DNA of 64,000 nucleotides, from contig NC_135000.1 in NCBI RefSeq assembly GCF_051020985.1, forward strand, positions 6,097,001 to 6,161,000. Reading direction: 5' to 3'. Shown here piece after piece: positions 24,861 through 37,829 of this stretch; positions within the stretch are counted from its first letter, which is position 1, and the number at the start of each line of letters is the position of its first letter. This DNA comes from Nomia melanderi. Its lineage: Eukaryota; Arthropoda; Insecta; Hymenoptera; Halictidae. Position numbers and translations under genes: made by a program. The notes under the pieces were generated by a model. It saw only the letters and a program-made list of their open reading frames with translations, was not told where the DNA came from and did no database searches.

Positions 24861-25994
24861 ATTTCATCTAGGGAAGCCTAACGAACTCACCAAAAAGCAA
24901 AATTAGATAGAAAAACATCATTCGAACCACAATAGAAGTGACTAATCACCAAGAATGTCGATAATTACCAGATCCAACCCTGTCAGACTAAATATACTAA
25001 ATTTTTTAATTATCTGGCATTTCTCGAATATATAAGAAAATTTCCCATGACACTCAAAGGGAGAATAATGTAGGCTCTGAATAACCTAGACGCCACAATG
25101 ACTACATACTAATTTTGTGTTAACAAGGAAATTGAAGAAACCTAAGAAATGTTATAACTAGACTGCAGGTTTCGTTGCATTTATGGGAAATCTAGAAATG
25201 CAAGATTAAAAATGATTTTTTACTTTCAGTGACGGGAAGGAGATACGGATAACCAGTAATCATTCTGCTGCAAATAGACCAGCGATACTTGCGACTCGAC
25301 AATTCGCTGCGTTATGTAACCGTGCAATAAGGATCAAGATTTCTCGGAGACATCTTCGGCGACCGTTGCCCAACCAGGCGCCTAATCGCTTGCTCAAAAT
25401 TCAAGCGCCGTCCCGGAACCTTGTGAAGCCGGCTGATGATGGAAATGTCTGATGAAACACGGCTGCTTAACATAATTATGTAATTTCCAACTAATATATC
25501 CGGTGTGTTGCCCGTCGAACGAGCTAATGATTTATTGGGGATATCGAGTGAGAATTATTTCTAAGAGATTCTTGGAATTATCTATAAAATGGGATGGTTC
25601 TTAAGAATTGTGCCTTGCTGAGGTTTGAATCGTAATTATTCTTAAATTTTAGGTTTATAATATACTGCGAATTTGATTTTGGACTTTTGAAGAGTCTTGT
25701 ATTGAAGAAATTGACGAGTTAGATGAGTGTAGTAGAGATGCTTGGATCTAAGGAAGAAACATTGAAATGAAATAAATCAATCTATTTAATTTTACCAAGG
25801 AAAAGGGGTTAGTAATTAAAAAAATAAGTAAATCTGGATTATTGCAGATCTGTCTATTAGATTAGAGAAAAAGAAACTTCGAAAACAATATGAAGATAAG
25901 ACAACTGAACTATTACATGTCCGAAGCAAGAGAAACGAGGAAATCCAAAATAAAATGATCTACAATTAAAGTAATAACAAAGAGTCAACGTAAA

Positions 25995-26284
25995 CCTGTT
26001 TAACCATTAAGAAATTCACTAGAAAACAATACAAAATTCATCATTCAATACAAGTAGATCACCAAGAATATCAATAATTACCAGATGCAACCCTTCCAAA
26101 CCCAACACACTCAATTCTAATACATCATTTTCCCAGAAACCTATTTAATCATTAACAAATTCACTAGAAAATAAGAAAAAATACATCATTTAACACAATA
26201 TAAGTAAATCACCAAGAATATTAATAATTACCAGATGCAAGCCTTTCAAACTCAACACACTCAATTCTAATACATCATTTTCCA
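25995..26284. repeat. 145-bp tandem duplication, with a dispersed third partial copy at 24890-25010
   Basis: CCTGTTTAACCATTAA at 25995 and CCTATTTAATCATTAA at 26140 begin two units sharing AATAATTACCAGATGCAA and CTCAATTCTAATACATCATT. The segment CACCAAGAATGTCGATAATT followed by ACCAGATCCAACCC at about 24947 is a separate partial copy. Confidence 0.8.
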
Positions 26285-27054
26285 TCAGATACCCTCGAAA
26301 GGCGTCTATCCCGCCAAGAAACCCTCGTTTCACGGGAAAATCGTCGCTCGTTGGGGTCAGGTCGAAAGATTTCCATGGAAATGGAAAAAGTTCCAGGTGG
26401 CCGGAACTCTGGCACCGTTAAAGAGCATCTGTGCGGGAGTAGACGGAGTAAATTTGGAACATGGCGCGGGGGGACCGTGAAGGATTAACAGCTCGAACCC
26501 CTTGACGGACAAATGGAAGATACGCGCCACGCTGTAGTAAAATTAGAAAGCGTCTTCCTGCCCGTCTCGGCCGACCGATTGCGCGTCGAATTCGAAGATG
26601 AAAAGTGAGGGATCCGTCTGATTCGACAACGGCCGACAAAGCGGACGATTGATCGGTTCTTCCTGATCCTTTGAACCACCACGGAAATTCGAGGGGGAAA
26701 TATTTTGAATAACACACGCTGCGTTTGCGATTCAATGTGATACCGTCGGAGATCTCCGGTTCTGTTCGACGATTCAAGGAACGAACGCTGCGTCGGCTTT
26801 TTATTTGGGAATCTTGGTTTTCGCGGGCGAAACGGCGGGGTGAGTGTTTTCGGAAGTTCCGCTTTGCTGGGAGGTTCGGGGACGGTTTTCTTTATTTGGA
26901 CATCGAGATCTGTCGAAATTGTTTTGGGATTGTTTTGATACTGAATTGTTTTGGAATTGTTTTGATGCTGAACTTGTGTGAAACGGTTTGGAAATTGTTT
27001 GGAAATTATTTTGGTATTAGTTTAGTTTAATAGTGTTGTTGCTTATATTGTTAT

Positions 27055-27211
27055 TTGACACTAGAACTACCGAGCATTTAATGCGATTGATGTATAATCA
27101 AATATTTTGATTGTTTCGAATGTTTCGAATATCCGATGCTTTGAAAACAATAATTGCGAAACGAAAATACCGAAACTAGTTATTATCACTGGTACATAAT
27201 TCTAGTGTTAA
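27055..27211 (+). mobile_element. short family-B-like TTAA MITE (B6)
   Basis: TTGACACTAGAACTACCGAG at the left and ATAATTCTAGTGTTAA at the right are inverted with respect to each other. The 157-bp length is shorter than family B (about 210-236 bp). The left TTAA has mutated to TTGA. Confidence 0.6.
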
Positions 27212-28539
27212 TTGTTTTCATATTTGATTTAGAAGTAATGTTACTTTTGATACTTAATTTAGGATTAATATTAATCTCATTTTATCGTCTTATTAATTCA
27301 AATTATTTCACTCATTATATTACTAATATTATATGTTAACATTAAAATTAATTCTATAAACTGGCATTTAGAAAACAGTATCAGTATTCTTGGATGTTTA
27401 TAACATTATTCTGGTATATTTAGAAACAATTTATAAACCAAGATTATTAAATCATAAATAGAATCTTAAGGTATAAAATATTAGGAAGCTTCTTACAAGC
27501 AATTGAACTAATTGGAACACAGTTTAACATTCTGTAAAACAATTATTTTAGCACACGAATGACTTACTTTATACGTTGTTCGATAAGAAAACCATAAACC
27601 ACAAAGGAAATTCGAATTTTCCTGGACGAATGGAAGACGGAAGAAGATTTACAACATTTCCTCGCTGGAGGAATAAAATGAAACGTTTACGAAAAGTGTC
27701 GGAACAAAACGATTTACGAATGAAACAAATTTGTTGAGATTATTTTCAACGTTCCCAAAAATTCATCTTTATTTTCACGTGAAAATTCTGGGTAACGTAA
27801 TCGTTACAACTCGAAACGATTCTGCCGAATGATTTGTGATTGACCGATTGCGTCATACAACATTCACCAGAATCGCACGGTACAATGGAGATTTAAGCAC
27901 AATGCAAATTCGTGGAAATTAACGCCTAATTAGCTAGTTAATTAACTCATGTTACCCGTGTCTTTTCATGTAACAATATTCAACGTTAACATACGAATCA
28001 ATGATTCGCAAAACATACGACAATTGTAACAATAACATCATTTTCGTTTCAGTATTATCATATTAATAAACAATACTACTTTAATTGAATAATTAATGAT
28101 CAGTATGAATAATACTGTAAGAAAATCCTAGACTAAATTATTTGATAAATTTATTAGGAATGTTGGTTTTGATTAATTAAGTTTATTGAATCTTTTCAAT
28201 TAGTAATTTTCAATTAACCCTTTGATAGACAAATTATTTCACTGTACAACGTTACGTACTAACTTCAAGTGAATAATCACTTGTTTCTATTTGATTATCA
28301 ATATAAAACTGTTGCCATTCAATGTTTCCTAACAGAAGCTTCTTGTTTACACAGAAGGGATAAATTATAATATTGAATTTAAATAAATCAGTAAAGGGTA
28401 ATACAGTCCTCGTAAAAATATGGCCGTTAAATGGCTAAAGTGAGTATTACCTCCTTGTTCCACGACTTCTTTCACAACTGTGCTTGACAAAACTGTTTTA
28501 TCGTCAGAAATTGAATATAGAAGAAAAGAACGCTTGATA

Positions 28540-29010
28540 ATTATAGAAAAAGAACAGAAAAGATTGATAATGGAAAAGTAATACATCATTCATACGAAAA
28601 ATAAATAAAAGCATTTAGATTTGCTGAGAACGTTCGTCACGAGTGTAATTGGACATTACAGATGTTAAAACTAAAACTAGGATCAAAATGACTCATTTCT
28701 GAATTCATCTTGCAATTATTAAAAATACAACAGATATTTCTCTAAGAAATTATTAAATAAATTCATTTACCAACACGCAAACTAAATTGTAAATCAATTG
28801 AAGTCTCGATAGATCCTCCTTAGAGTTTCTACAGAGAAATTTCAAAAAATCAATTGAAAATGCTCGATAGTTTTAGTGTTAATGTAGAAACGGAAGAGAA
28901 AAGATTGATAATGAAACAGTAACGTATCATTCACGCGAAAAATAAATAAATATAGATTTAGATATAGATTTGCTGAGAACGTTCGTCACGAATTTGATTG
29001 GATATTATAA
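28540..29010. repeat. direct duplication flanking MITE B3
   Basis: AGATTGATAATGGAAAAGTA through TTTGCTGAGAACGTTCGTCA (28560-28640) is repeated at 28903-28990. The MITE at 28665-28882 lies between the two copies. Confidence 0.85.
28665..28882 (+). mobile_element. family B TTAA MITE (B3)
   Basis: The left TTAAAACTAAAACTAGG, the AAATTATTAAATAAATTCAT interior and the right CTCGATAGTTTTAGTGTTAA all match family B. Length is 218 bp, with TTAA at both ends. Confidence 0.8.
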
Positions 29011-29569
29011 GGCAATATGGGGATAATGTTGGAAGAACAATTTTTTCCGGGAGAAAGGATGTTTAAACGGCTACATAGAAACGGAACAAATATCCCCGTT
29101 TATTCTGTCGAAAATATTTTCCCCGGTTTCCGTGGAATTCGTTGGCTGCGCGACGCGCGAGAATTGTTTTTCTGTCGCCGGGGACCGAAATAATGGCGGT
29201 GACAAGTTGTTTCGTGTGTTGACGCGTCTTCCGATCGGAAATTGTGACAGAAACATGATCGATAATTGTGCCGCTGATACGTTCTAGCACGATATACGTC
29301 GATCAAACCAGCAATGTTTGCGTAGATACAGGAATCCGCCGGAGTCGCTATCGACGCGTGTCAAATCGCGATAATAAGGAAACCTTTGCCGTCCGAAAAT
29401 ATTGCGAAATCCATTGTTCAACGTGGAAACTTGTTCAAATATCGATTATCACGTCATACGTGCGTCGTAATTTTTTTTTTTTGTATTTCTGAAACTATCC
29501 GCGATGCTGTAGTTTAATTCGTTCAATTAAATATTAGATACCAGAAGTGTGGAATGATAGTGATATTAG

Positions 29570-29720
29570 CACTAGAATTTCCGTTGTTAATTTCTGTTGT
29601 TAATGTTAATAGTGGATCTTCTATTGTTAATTTCTATTATTAATATTCACAATATAATTTCTACTATTAATTTCTATTATTAATATTGACGTTATAGAAC
29701 TTCTATAATCAATATTAATA
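29570..29720. repeat. degenerate TTAATTTCTATTGTTAAT array
   Basis: Repeated GTTAATTTCTGTTGTTAAT / TTAATTTCTATTATTAAT words, period about 18-30 bp. Confidence 0.6.
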
Positions 29721-30229
29721 CTAAAAATGATTAATTCAATTTTCTTATCTCGTAATTAGAGGAAAATTAATTAAATGTGGTATCATAATGTTAGTATTAA
29801 ATAACGTACATTAATTCTATCAAACAGATCAGTTCTTTAAATAGAATAGTAGAGCAATAGTCCAATAGACAAGTGGAAAAGTAAAGGAATAGAGGAATTC
29901 AATAAAATTATGTATTCAAGGAAACAATATTCCAGCTTTGAAATTCGAGAGCATTAAAAAAATAGAGTGAGTCACTTTGAATTGCAAACAACTCATATAA
30001 TATTCTACATGTACCTACTATCTCGCAGATATTTTCAATACTAAATATTACACTTTTTACCAGAGAACTGCAGCGAATGCTAAACTATCAATTATATTTA
30101 CTGGCTTCTCACTATCGTTATCGTTTAAACTGCAAACATGAATTTTCTGTGATTCGTCAATTCTTTCCAACATTTATCGATTTTTCTCTTTCCAATAAAA
30201 CTAACAAATTGATCCATGATATTTCCTAT

Positions 30230-30440
30230 TCTAAAAACTCTTAACAATACTTAAAAATTCAATTTCCTTATTATTCCAACTCGATAATTTCATTTCCTTA
30301 TTATTCTAACTCGCAAATTCAATTTTCCTATCAATCTTAACTCGAAAATTCAATTTTGTTGTTAACCTAACTCAAGAATTCATTTCAATCCATTGATCTA
30401 TCTTAAAAATCCGGCTTTCCCGTTACTCTGTCTCAAAAAT
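30230..30440. repeat. degenerate 40-bp array (CTCGAAAATTCAATTTTCCT)
   Basis: Five or so units of the form AACTCGNAAATTCAATTT then CCTTATTATTC, diverging to the right. Confidence 0.6.
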
Positions 30441-31024
30441 CCAATTTCCCCGTACTCCCCCTTAAACAATTAATCCCCAAAACAAAACCGCAAAGTAATT
30501 CCCGGTACAATGTTGACAAAGCTCTCCAATATCCCCAGTAACATCCCCTAACAAAATTTTAATCGACCCTCTCCGCGGAAAAATCTCTCCCCCTTGGACT
30601 CTAATCAAACTTACAACCCGAGTAAACAGAGACACACCGGTGGGAGGATCGTCGAAAGGGCAAGCAGGAGGCTGTTAATTACCAGCGAAACTCATAGAAA
30701 CCGAAGACACACTTTCCGATGCTCGAAAAACTTAGATTGGACTTCGGTGATCAGTTACTCAACACTGATGGATCACTTGCCGGAATCATCAATAAAAAAA
30801 CCAACACATATCTAGATCACTAAATTCTTTGGCTGATGAATCACTGTATGCACCGAGCACTGGTCACTTTTCAAACTTGACAATTGTTTCATTCGATTTT
30901 CTCACTGAATTTTCTTTTTATTTCTGCAGTGAAAAATTTCGGGGAATTAATATGGACACTGTCACTGGTCGATTGGGAGTATTAGATGGTAACATAAATA
31001 AGTATGAACCTGTTCTAGTTCTGA

Positions 31025-31260
31025 GAACTGAATTACAATTGAATTAGAATTGAGTCTGAATTGAATCTGAATCTAATTCGGATTGAATCGGAATTGAATC
31101 GGAATCTAATTAGGATTTAATCAGAACTGAATCAGAATTGAATTAGAATCTAAATAGAATTGAATTATAATCGGCTTAGGATGGAATTAGAATTGAATCA
31201 GAATTTAATCAGAATTTAATTAAAACAGAATCTTATACGGATCAGAATCGACTCGGGATC
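31025..31260. repeat. 10-12-bp minisatellite (AATTGAATCAG)
   Basis: Dense degenerate copies of GAATTGAATC, GAATCTAATT and AGAATTTAAT. It abuts the 667-bp inverted-repeat element. Confidence 0.75.
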
Positions 31261-31343
31261 TACCCAAAATTAAATAAAAAACGAACAACTGATCCAAAAC
31301 TCAACTACAACCGACTTACAGCACAACTGCAACAAACTCAGAA

Positions 31344-32010
31344 TTAAAATTGAATTCTAAACAGAACAGAATCGAGGTCTAATTATCATCAAACCACGAT
31401 TACACATAGAATTCAACCAGAAACTGCATTCGCGTTTATCACCGATTCACTCTAATCGACAAATAATCTACACTTGGTTAATTTCGATCCGGCACTGTTA
31501 AACCACTGTTTCGCGAAACTGGCGATACAAAAAGGGAAGCAAATGTTGAACAAATCCGGACGTATTTATGTTACAGCCGAATATGGACAGACTTCGTGAT
31601 CGTTGGTAAACAGTATATCGGGGCCCGACGGTCGCTAGCTCGTCCTGGCGCGCATCCTGTACCAAGGACACCGGCACATCGCTGACAAGCGATGCAGAGA
31701 ACGATCCTCGTCGGTCGCGTGCCGGCTTACAACTGGCGCCGAGTATGCCCGAAGCTGTTGCTTGTACGACGTGGAGAGGGGACCTGGCCACAGGTGTGCG
31801 TATACCTGCGTGGTACAAGTGCTCGGACAGGGGCTTATCACTTTTCGATTATCCGATTTCACCCTTTCCTCGGTGGCGTTAACCCTAACCCGTTAACCCC
31901 TTGCCTTAACCCTTAGCAGTCCTATGTCGAGTCAAACTCGAATTCTATGTGTAATCGTGGTTTGATGATAATTAGACCTCGATTCTGTTCTGTTTGGAAT
32001 TCAATTTTAA
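31344..32010. mobile_element. 667-bp element with 71-bp terminal inverted repeats and TTAA ends
   Basis: Arms 31344-31414 and 31940-32010 are reverse complements with one mismatch seen in 71 positions. Both outer ends are TTAA, the target of piggyBac-type transposases. The ends read TTAAAATTGAATT and GAATTCAATTTTAA. The 525-bp interior has a GC-rich core (about 31600-31850) unlike the flanks and contains no recognisable transposase, so the element would be non-autonomous. A simple inverted duplication kept alike by gene conversion is the alternative. Confidence 0.65.
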
Positions 32011-32148
32011 CTCGATTCAGACTATTTTATGGCAACTACCTGTTTTAACAATTTTTTCTATATTTATTTGTAGTATCACAATTGTACCATTTAAAGGTAA
32101 CATTTCAATGACTCCCAAATATTCTTGAATAAATAAATTTTAAAGAGT

Positions 32149-32385
32149 TTAACCCTTTGCACTCGGAAGTTTTTCAGTAGAAATATTTCGACATTTTCTG
32201 ATGGAATATAGACGACATTGTTTGGAACTAATTTAACGATGACTCACAGATAAATTAAGCAACGAAGCTGTTTTATTTAAATATTTCATATTGCGAAGTG
32301 TAATTTTAATTTGAAATACTGAATATTCAACTTCATAGTTTCGCTGTATCAAATCAAGTGGTGACTAAGGGTCACCAAGGGTTAA
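32149..32385 (+). mobile_element. family C TTAA MITE (C1)
   Basis: 237 bp. Left TTAACCCTTTGCACTCGG. The interior contains GAAATATTTCGACATTTTC, AAGCTGTTTTATTTAAATAT and a subterminal GGTGAC-TAAG-GGTCACC palindrome. The right end is AAGGGTTAA. Its right TTAA is the left TTAA of C2. Confidence 0.85.
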
Positions 32386-32619
32386 CCCTTTGCACTCGAG
32401 AATATTTTTTGCAACAAATATTCCTTACTTTTTTGATGAAATATCAATGGTATTTCTTACAATTAATATAAAACAATACCTCGCATAAATTAAGCGCCGA
32501 AACTATTTTATTTCGACGTTCTATGTGTTGGTACATTATAGAAAATTTAATATTGGATTTTAAATTTTATATTTTCGTTGGGTTGAATCAAATGGCGCCT
32601 CTCGAGTGCAAAGGGTTGA
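32382..32619 (+). mobile_element. family C TTAA MITE (C2), head to tail with C1
   Basis: 238 bp. Left TTAACCCTTTGCACTCGAG and right CTCGAGTGCAAAGGGTT are exact inverted repeats. The final TTAA is mutated to TTGA. It lies in the same orientation as C1 and shares one TTAA with it. Confidence 0.85.
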
Positions 32620-33174
32620 TACACATAAATATTACTCGATTCCTTTGAATTCAAATGACTCATTATTCTTCTGGTATTAATTATTATATTCTGTAGGAAA
32701 TATATTGATTATTCCGGACAACATCTAGAACATTGTAAACAATATTTCATTTCAACCACATTTAAAATATAATTTATACTTTAAATACTATTTAAAATTC
32801 CCCTGAAAACACTATTCCCATTACTCTCCCCAATAACATTCCTAACAAACTACCAAGCTTACATCAAATTACATCTTAATATCTTATTAAAAACAATACC
32901 AATACAATGCACTCGAACATTAAATCAACGACTAAATTCAATTCCCACTCAATATCACCTTACACATCACACCATAAATCCTCATCCATCCTCATCCACC
33001 ATCCATATCCCACAAATTCAAGAAAAACTGTATCATGCCACTTCTTAACGATCTCTCCAAACAATTCTAAAAGATTTAAATCCCACAAGATCCATTCGAA
33101 CCAGGGGAATTTATCAGCTACGTCCCATTGTCCTGCAGATAAGGATCCCCCATATGCAGTAAAACTCCCCCTAT

Positions 33175-33197
33175 ACAGGGTGTTCAAGTTACACCCT
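33175..33197. repeat. short hairpin AGGGTGT...ACACCCT
   Basis: A 7-bp perfect stem with a 7-nt loop, preceded by TACAG. It resembles the ACAGGGTGTTC words common in insect repeats, but no larger element boundary is visible. Confidence 0.4.
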
Positions 33198-34553
33198 ATC
33201 ATGGTTCGTGTATTCCCGAAAATCCCGGAACGTCTTACCAGTAGGAGTCTCTCTCTCTCCGTCTATTCGCGTTTTAGACGTGTTTCGGCCGCGATAAACA
33301 GAGATTTACTTTTAAAAACCGGGGTAACAAGTTCCCTCGTCCTCGCGTAGCCGCGGACGGCACGGGAGAGCTGAAAACCAGCGTCTATTACGGAGACACG
33401 CAGAAAGTAGAGGTATTTTTATGGTGGAAGTTCCCTTAACGAGACCATTCGCTGCTTTTCGTCGCGAGAGAGGAGGACACGCTGGTAAAAAGGCAGCCGC
33501 GCTCGTGTGTTTTCGAGAGCTACGCCTGAAACGAAAATGGATGACGCTTTTCACTCTGTAGCAAATTTTCGACGAGTTTTCCGATGAAAATTTCTCTTTT
33601 TCGAGTAATTTGTAATTTTATTGGTATTTGTTTATTGCTTTCATTTCTTATTTTGTTGTTGTTTATTACTCCTTAATATATTGTTTAACTTAGTTTATTT
33701 ATAGTACTATTATAGTATTTGTAATTGTTATTTTCTATTCTTTACTATGGAATTATTATTTGTTGCTTATATTATAAGTAAGAAATAAGTATTCGTTAAC
33801 TTATTATATCTACATATTCTATAATATTGAAATATAATTATTGTTACATCGTTAATATTCCTAGAATATAGAATTCATTAGTATAACAATAATTAGATTT
33901 TAATGTTATTGAATACGTGATTATAGATATAATAAGTTAATGAATACTTTGATGTATAAATGAAGAATAAATATTTCTTTTTTCTATAAGAATATATTAT
34001 AGAATTTAATTATAGAATTCACTAGTACAGCAATAATTAGATTTTAATGTTATTGAATACGTGATTATAGATATATAATAAGTTAACGAATACTGTGAAG
34101 CATAAATAAAGAATAAATATTTCTCTTATACATAAGAATATATGTTTATATATCATTCTATTATTATTTAAAGTATTCCGTAACTTATTATACCTGCAAT
34201 CACATATTCTACAATATTAACATCTAATTATTCTTACACCAACAGTATGCTGGAAAATAAAATTCACCTAACACCTTAAGCAACATCAATCCATTTCCTA
34301 TTTCATTTCTTTCATTTCATCATTTCACATGTTTCGTTATATCTACTCATGTGTATTATTGTATATTTTTATTATGCAAGCTCACCACACCTCATTTGCA
34401 TTCGTATCATTGAGACAATCTTCATACGTAACCAAGGTTATTGTGCAACCGGTTGACAATCGTGCACTTATTTTCATAAGTAGACGAATGAATAAATAAA
34501 ATTCGGTTTCGCGCGGTTTTGCCTATGAAAATTTCGCGGGACAATGAAACCAG

Positions 34554-34561
34554 TGACGTCA
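34554..34561. promoter_or_regulatory. perfect CRE palindrome TGACGTCA
   Basis: Full 8-bp CRE in a GC-richer patch (34500-34720), with a CCAAT motif about 65 bp away on the minus strand. This is the same pairing seen at 18.8 kb. No exon was recognised next to it. Confidence 0.35.
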
Positions 34562-34869
34562 GCAGCATTTCCGCGGGGAAGGGGAACGTACAATTTACGT
34601 CCCACACGTCGAAACAGTTGACACAAATTGGCCGGAGCCATAAACTTAAATGCATCAATGAAGATTGTAGCAATTCCCGTCAACCGGCTGCTCCTCGGGC
34701 TGTCTACGTGTGATTCAGGAATATTTGGAGGGAATCCGGATTGCTCGGCTGAATCGTGAATTGCTTCGACGGAGGACAGATGGGATGAACGATAATTTAT
34801 TATATACTTTCTGCATGATTGTCAATGATACTGGATAATTCGCTTGTTCGACTTTTCGCATAATTATCA

Positions 34870-35345
34870 GTGGCACCGAATAATTCGTTTATGATTGAGA
34901 AACGGTAAAAGAATTGTGTAATTCATTTATAATTGAGAAATTGTAAAAGAATTGTATAAATTATTTATAATTGATAGATTGTAAAAGAATTGTATAAATC
35001 ATTTATATTTCAGAAATTGCAAAGGAATTGTATAATTCATTTATAATTCAGAAATTGTAAAAGAATTGTATAATTCATTTATATTTCAGAAATTGTAAAG
35101 GAATTGTATAATTCATTTATAATTCAGAAATTGTAAAAGAATTGTATAATTCATTTATACTTGATAAAGTGTATAATTCGTTTGACTGAAAAAATGGTAA
35201 AACAGTTGTATAATTCGTTTAAGACTGAAAAATGGTAAAATAATTGTATAATACATTTATAATTGAGAAATTGTAAAAGAATTGTATAATTCATTTATAA
35301 TTGAGAAGTTGTAAAAGAATTGTATAATTCATTTATAACAGAAAA
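34870..35345. repeat. 38-bp tandem array (AATTGTATAATTCATTTATA)
   Basis: About 12 head-to-tail units of GAAATTGTAAAAGAATTG then TATAATTCATTTATAATT. The central units are nearly identical and the edges decayed. Confidence 0.92.
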
Positions 35346-35566
35346 CTAAGAAATTGAATAACATATTTACAATTGCAAAATAAAGAATTGAATTATTTCT
35401 GTATAATAGAAAAGTACAAAATTGAATAATCTATCACTTGAATGAGTTACAAATAAAGAAGGAAAAATTGATTAATTAATCTATGAGAAAATAAAAATTC
35501 CTTTGCAATATTTTTGTAATTAATAGTAGATACTTAAGCAAGTTGATATCGATGAAATGAAATATA

Positions 35567-35592
35567 CAGAGATTCCATATGGAATTTCTCTG
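35567..35592. repeat. 26-bp near-perfect palindrome centred on CATATG
   Basis: CAGAGATTCCATA is mirrored by TGGAATTTCTCTG, interrupted by one base pair on each side. Confidence 0.75.
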
Positions 35593-37004
35593 TTCTCTGT
35601 GGAAATTTATATTTTGTATGCTCAAGTTTCATTTCCTTTATAACTGTTTCATTTAGAGATGAAATGAAGGTGTGTTTAATTTCATGAGGATTATTTTTCT
35701 ACGTTTTTCCATGGAGCTAATGTCAAAAGATTCTTTGACAGTATTCTCCCTTGTTCTCTTTTCATTATTTCATAACATTTCGAGTTTACCTTATATTGAG
35801 TGATCCACATTGCGTCCAATTAGAAGGTGACATTCAATTACCGGGAAAATTTCATTTGTAATTCAATTGTAACGTGCATAACCTGTTGACATTAAATTAA
35901 TAGTATATTTAGTAACGTGAAACTAAGAACAAAGGTTTGCTTCCAAGTCAAATTTACTGAAACGACGCGCGACCGTTAGAATATCGTTAAACGACAGTAG
36001 ATTACGTCTGTGTTTAATGAACTTGACGAGTTTACAGACGAAACGAGCGAGTGCAATTAAAAACAAAAATAACTGACTATTTATAAGTCATTTTCCTTGT
36101 ATTCCACGAGGACAGAATTCAATAGAACTGTTCAAATAATCACTGGAGCTGGAAAGAATCATTTCCAACGTCATTATAAAATACCATCCTTTTGCAACTT
36201 TGAACTTTGAATATTTGAATAAATAAACAACATTTAATAACTGTATATACATACAATTATTATTAAACACTATATAATATCATTTAAAACTTTGAAAATT
36301 TTGAAATTTTGAGCATAGAATATTATACTTTCCGAAACAACATTTATGGAAATTAGAATAAACATACAACGCTTAATAATTATATTCAGAATAATTAACA
36401 AACATCATACCTTCTAAAATTTCGAATTTGTCCGAAACGTTTCCAAAAAGATTTCCCCATCAAAATTGAAACATCACGATGGAACTTAACTATCCCTAAC
36501 GAAGCAAAGATTAATACAGTAAAATGCTATACTTTGACAATTGCCTGAGATCCAGTTGACGATCCATCGTAATTTTAAATAATCACGGTTTTCCTGAATA
36601 GAAGAAAATTGTTTGCTTCGAACAATAGCCAAGCCGGATCTCGTAATCCACGCGTTATTAACTAATAAAAGGTTTCTGGGAGCTAAACACGTTGTGTAAT
36701 GAATTTCGTAACCGGTGGGTACTACGTGGATTTTCCGTGTCGTTCAATTAGGCGACCGTGACGCGGCCATTTTCCTCCTCGCCACGGCTTCTGCTGTTCA
36801 CTTGCTTGTCGTCGGGGATCACTTGAACCCGGCGGAAGAAAAGGAGGGAAAAAAATATACACGTATGGAGGAATCGATTGGAAGTCAGCGACGCGCAATT
36901 CCCGTCGACAGCGAAGTTCGATCGTTCCCTTTGTCGGCGGCGATTTGAACGTCAAACACAATCTATCGGGATCTCGAGTCGGACGCGAGTTTAAAGTTGT
37001 AAAA

Positions 37005-37230
37005 TGGGAATGGAGAATTTAAATATCAATTCCGGGGACTTGATGGATGTGTCATTTCGACGGATTTTGGAATTGTTGTTGAAACATTTGGTGGAATCAA
37101 GTAATTGAATACTTGTTCAGAGAATGGAATATTTAAATGTCAATTTTGGGATCTTGACGGAGTCATTTCGATAAATTTTGAAAGTGCAGTTGAAAAATTT
37201 GGTTGAATTAATCAATTAATAATTAAATAA
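37005..37230. repeat. degenerate 120-bp tandem duplication
   Basis: GAATGGAGAATTTAAATATCA and GAATGGAATATTTAAATGTC begin two units sharing GTCATTTCGA and GAAA-ATTTGGTTGAAT segments. Confidence 0.65.
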
Positions 37231-37829
37231 TATTTATTAGTAGAGTCAGTATGTTTAGAAAAAGGATATTCAAATGTTTGTCAAAATTGTTTAACTTAGA
37301 GTTAGAGAATTCATAAAGTTCTGACAAGTTTAAATTTCATTGAATTGATCCCCATCGATTTCCTTGATAATATAATTAAATGCGAATTGTTTTAACATTA
37401 CGGGCATCGAACCTGTCAAACTGTCAGACTTCGGGTTTTCCGTTTTAATATTTAATAGTAGCAAAAACTGGTTTAGACGGAAATTATTAATTAAATAGAT
37501 ATATTCAGTGACATGTTACAATAAAAGTCGTGCAGCTTTTCAAAAAACAAAGATTTCAATCTTATTATTCCGAAGAATTAAATTTTCTAGCATCTTATTA
37601 TTTATCAATCGAAGATCCTTTGTGCTATAAAACGATAGAATTGAAACTATTATCAACGATTTTTCTAATTTCATATAGAATTTCACTTCGTTTCAACAAT
37701 ACAGCAAATGAATTGATTCTAATAGAAATAGAAATCTAATTTTCACTTTTTATATCCCAAATTAGATTGTTCACTTAGTAACCAACGAACTACCAAAGAA
37801 ATAATTTAGCAATTAACCCTTCTACGGTG

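Noticed and set aside
31498..31818. 106-codon minus-strand frame in the GC-rich core of the foldback element.
   Set aside because: Its upstream codon is TTG, with no in-frame ATG in the right place. It lies wholly inside the inverted-repeat element and shows no domain.
33230..33380. Minus-strand segment between a TTTTCAG acceptor and ACTG|GTAAGA donor.
   Set aside because: Stops in all three frames and no ATG. Good splice-site words but no coding potential, and it is not placed between known exons.
37390..37450. Possible tRNA: GGTTCGATGCC box B on the minus strand.
   Set aside because: No A box, no matching acceptor stem and an imperfect T stem. A chance B box.
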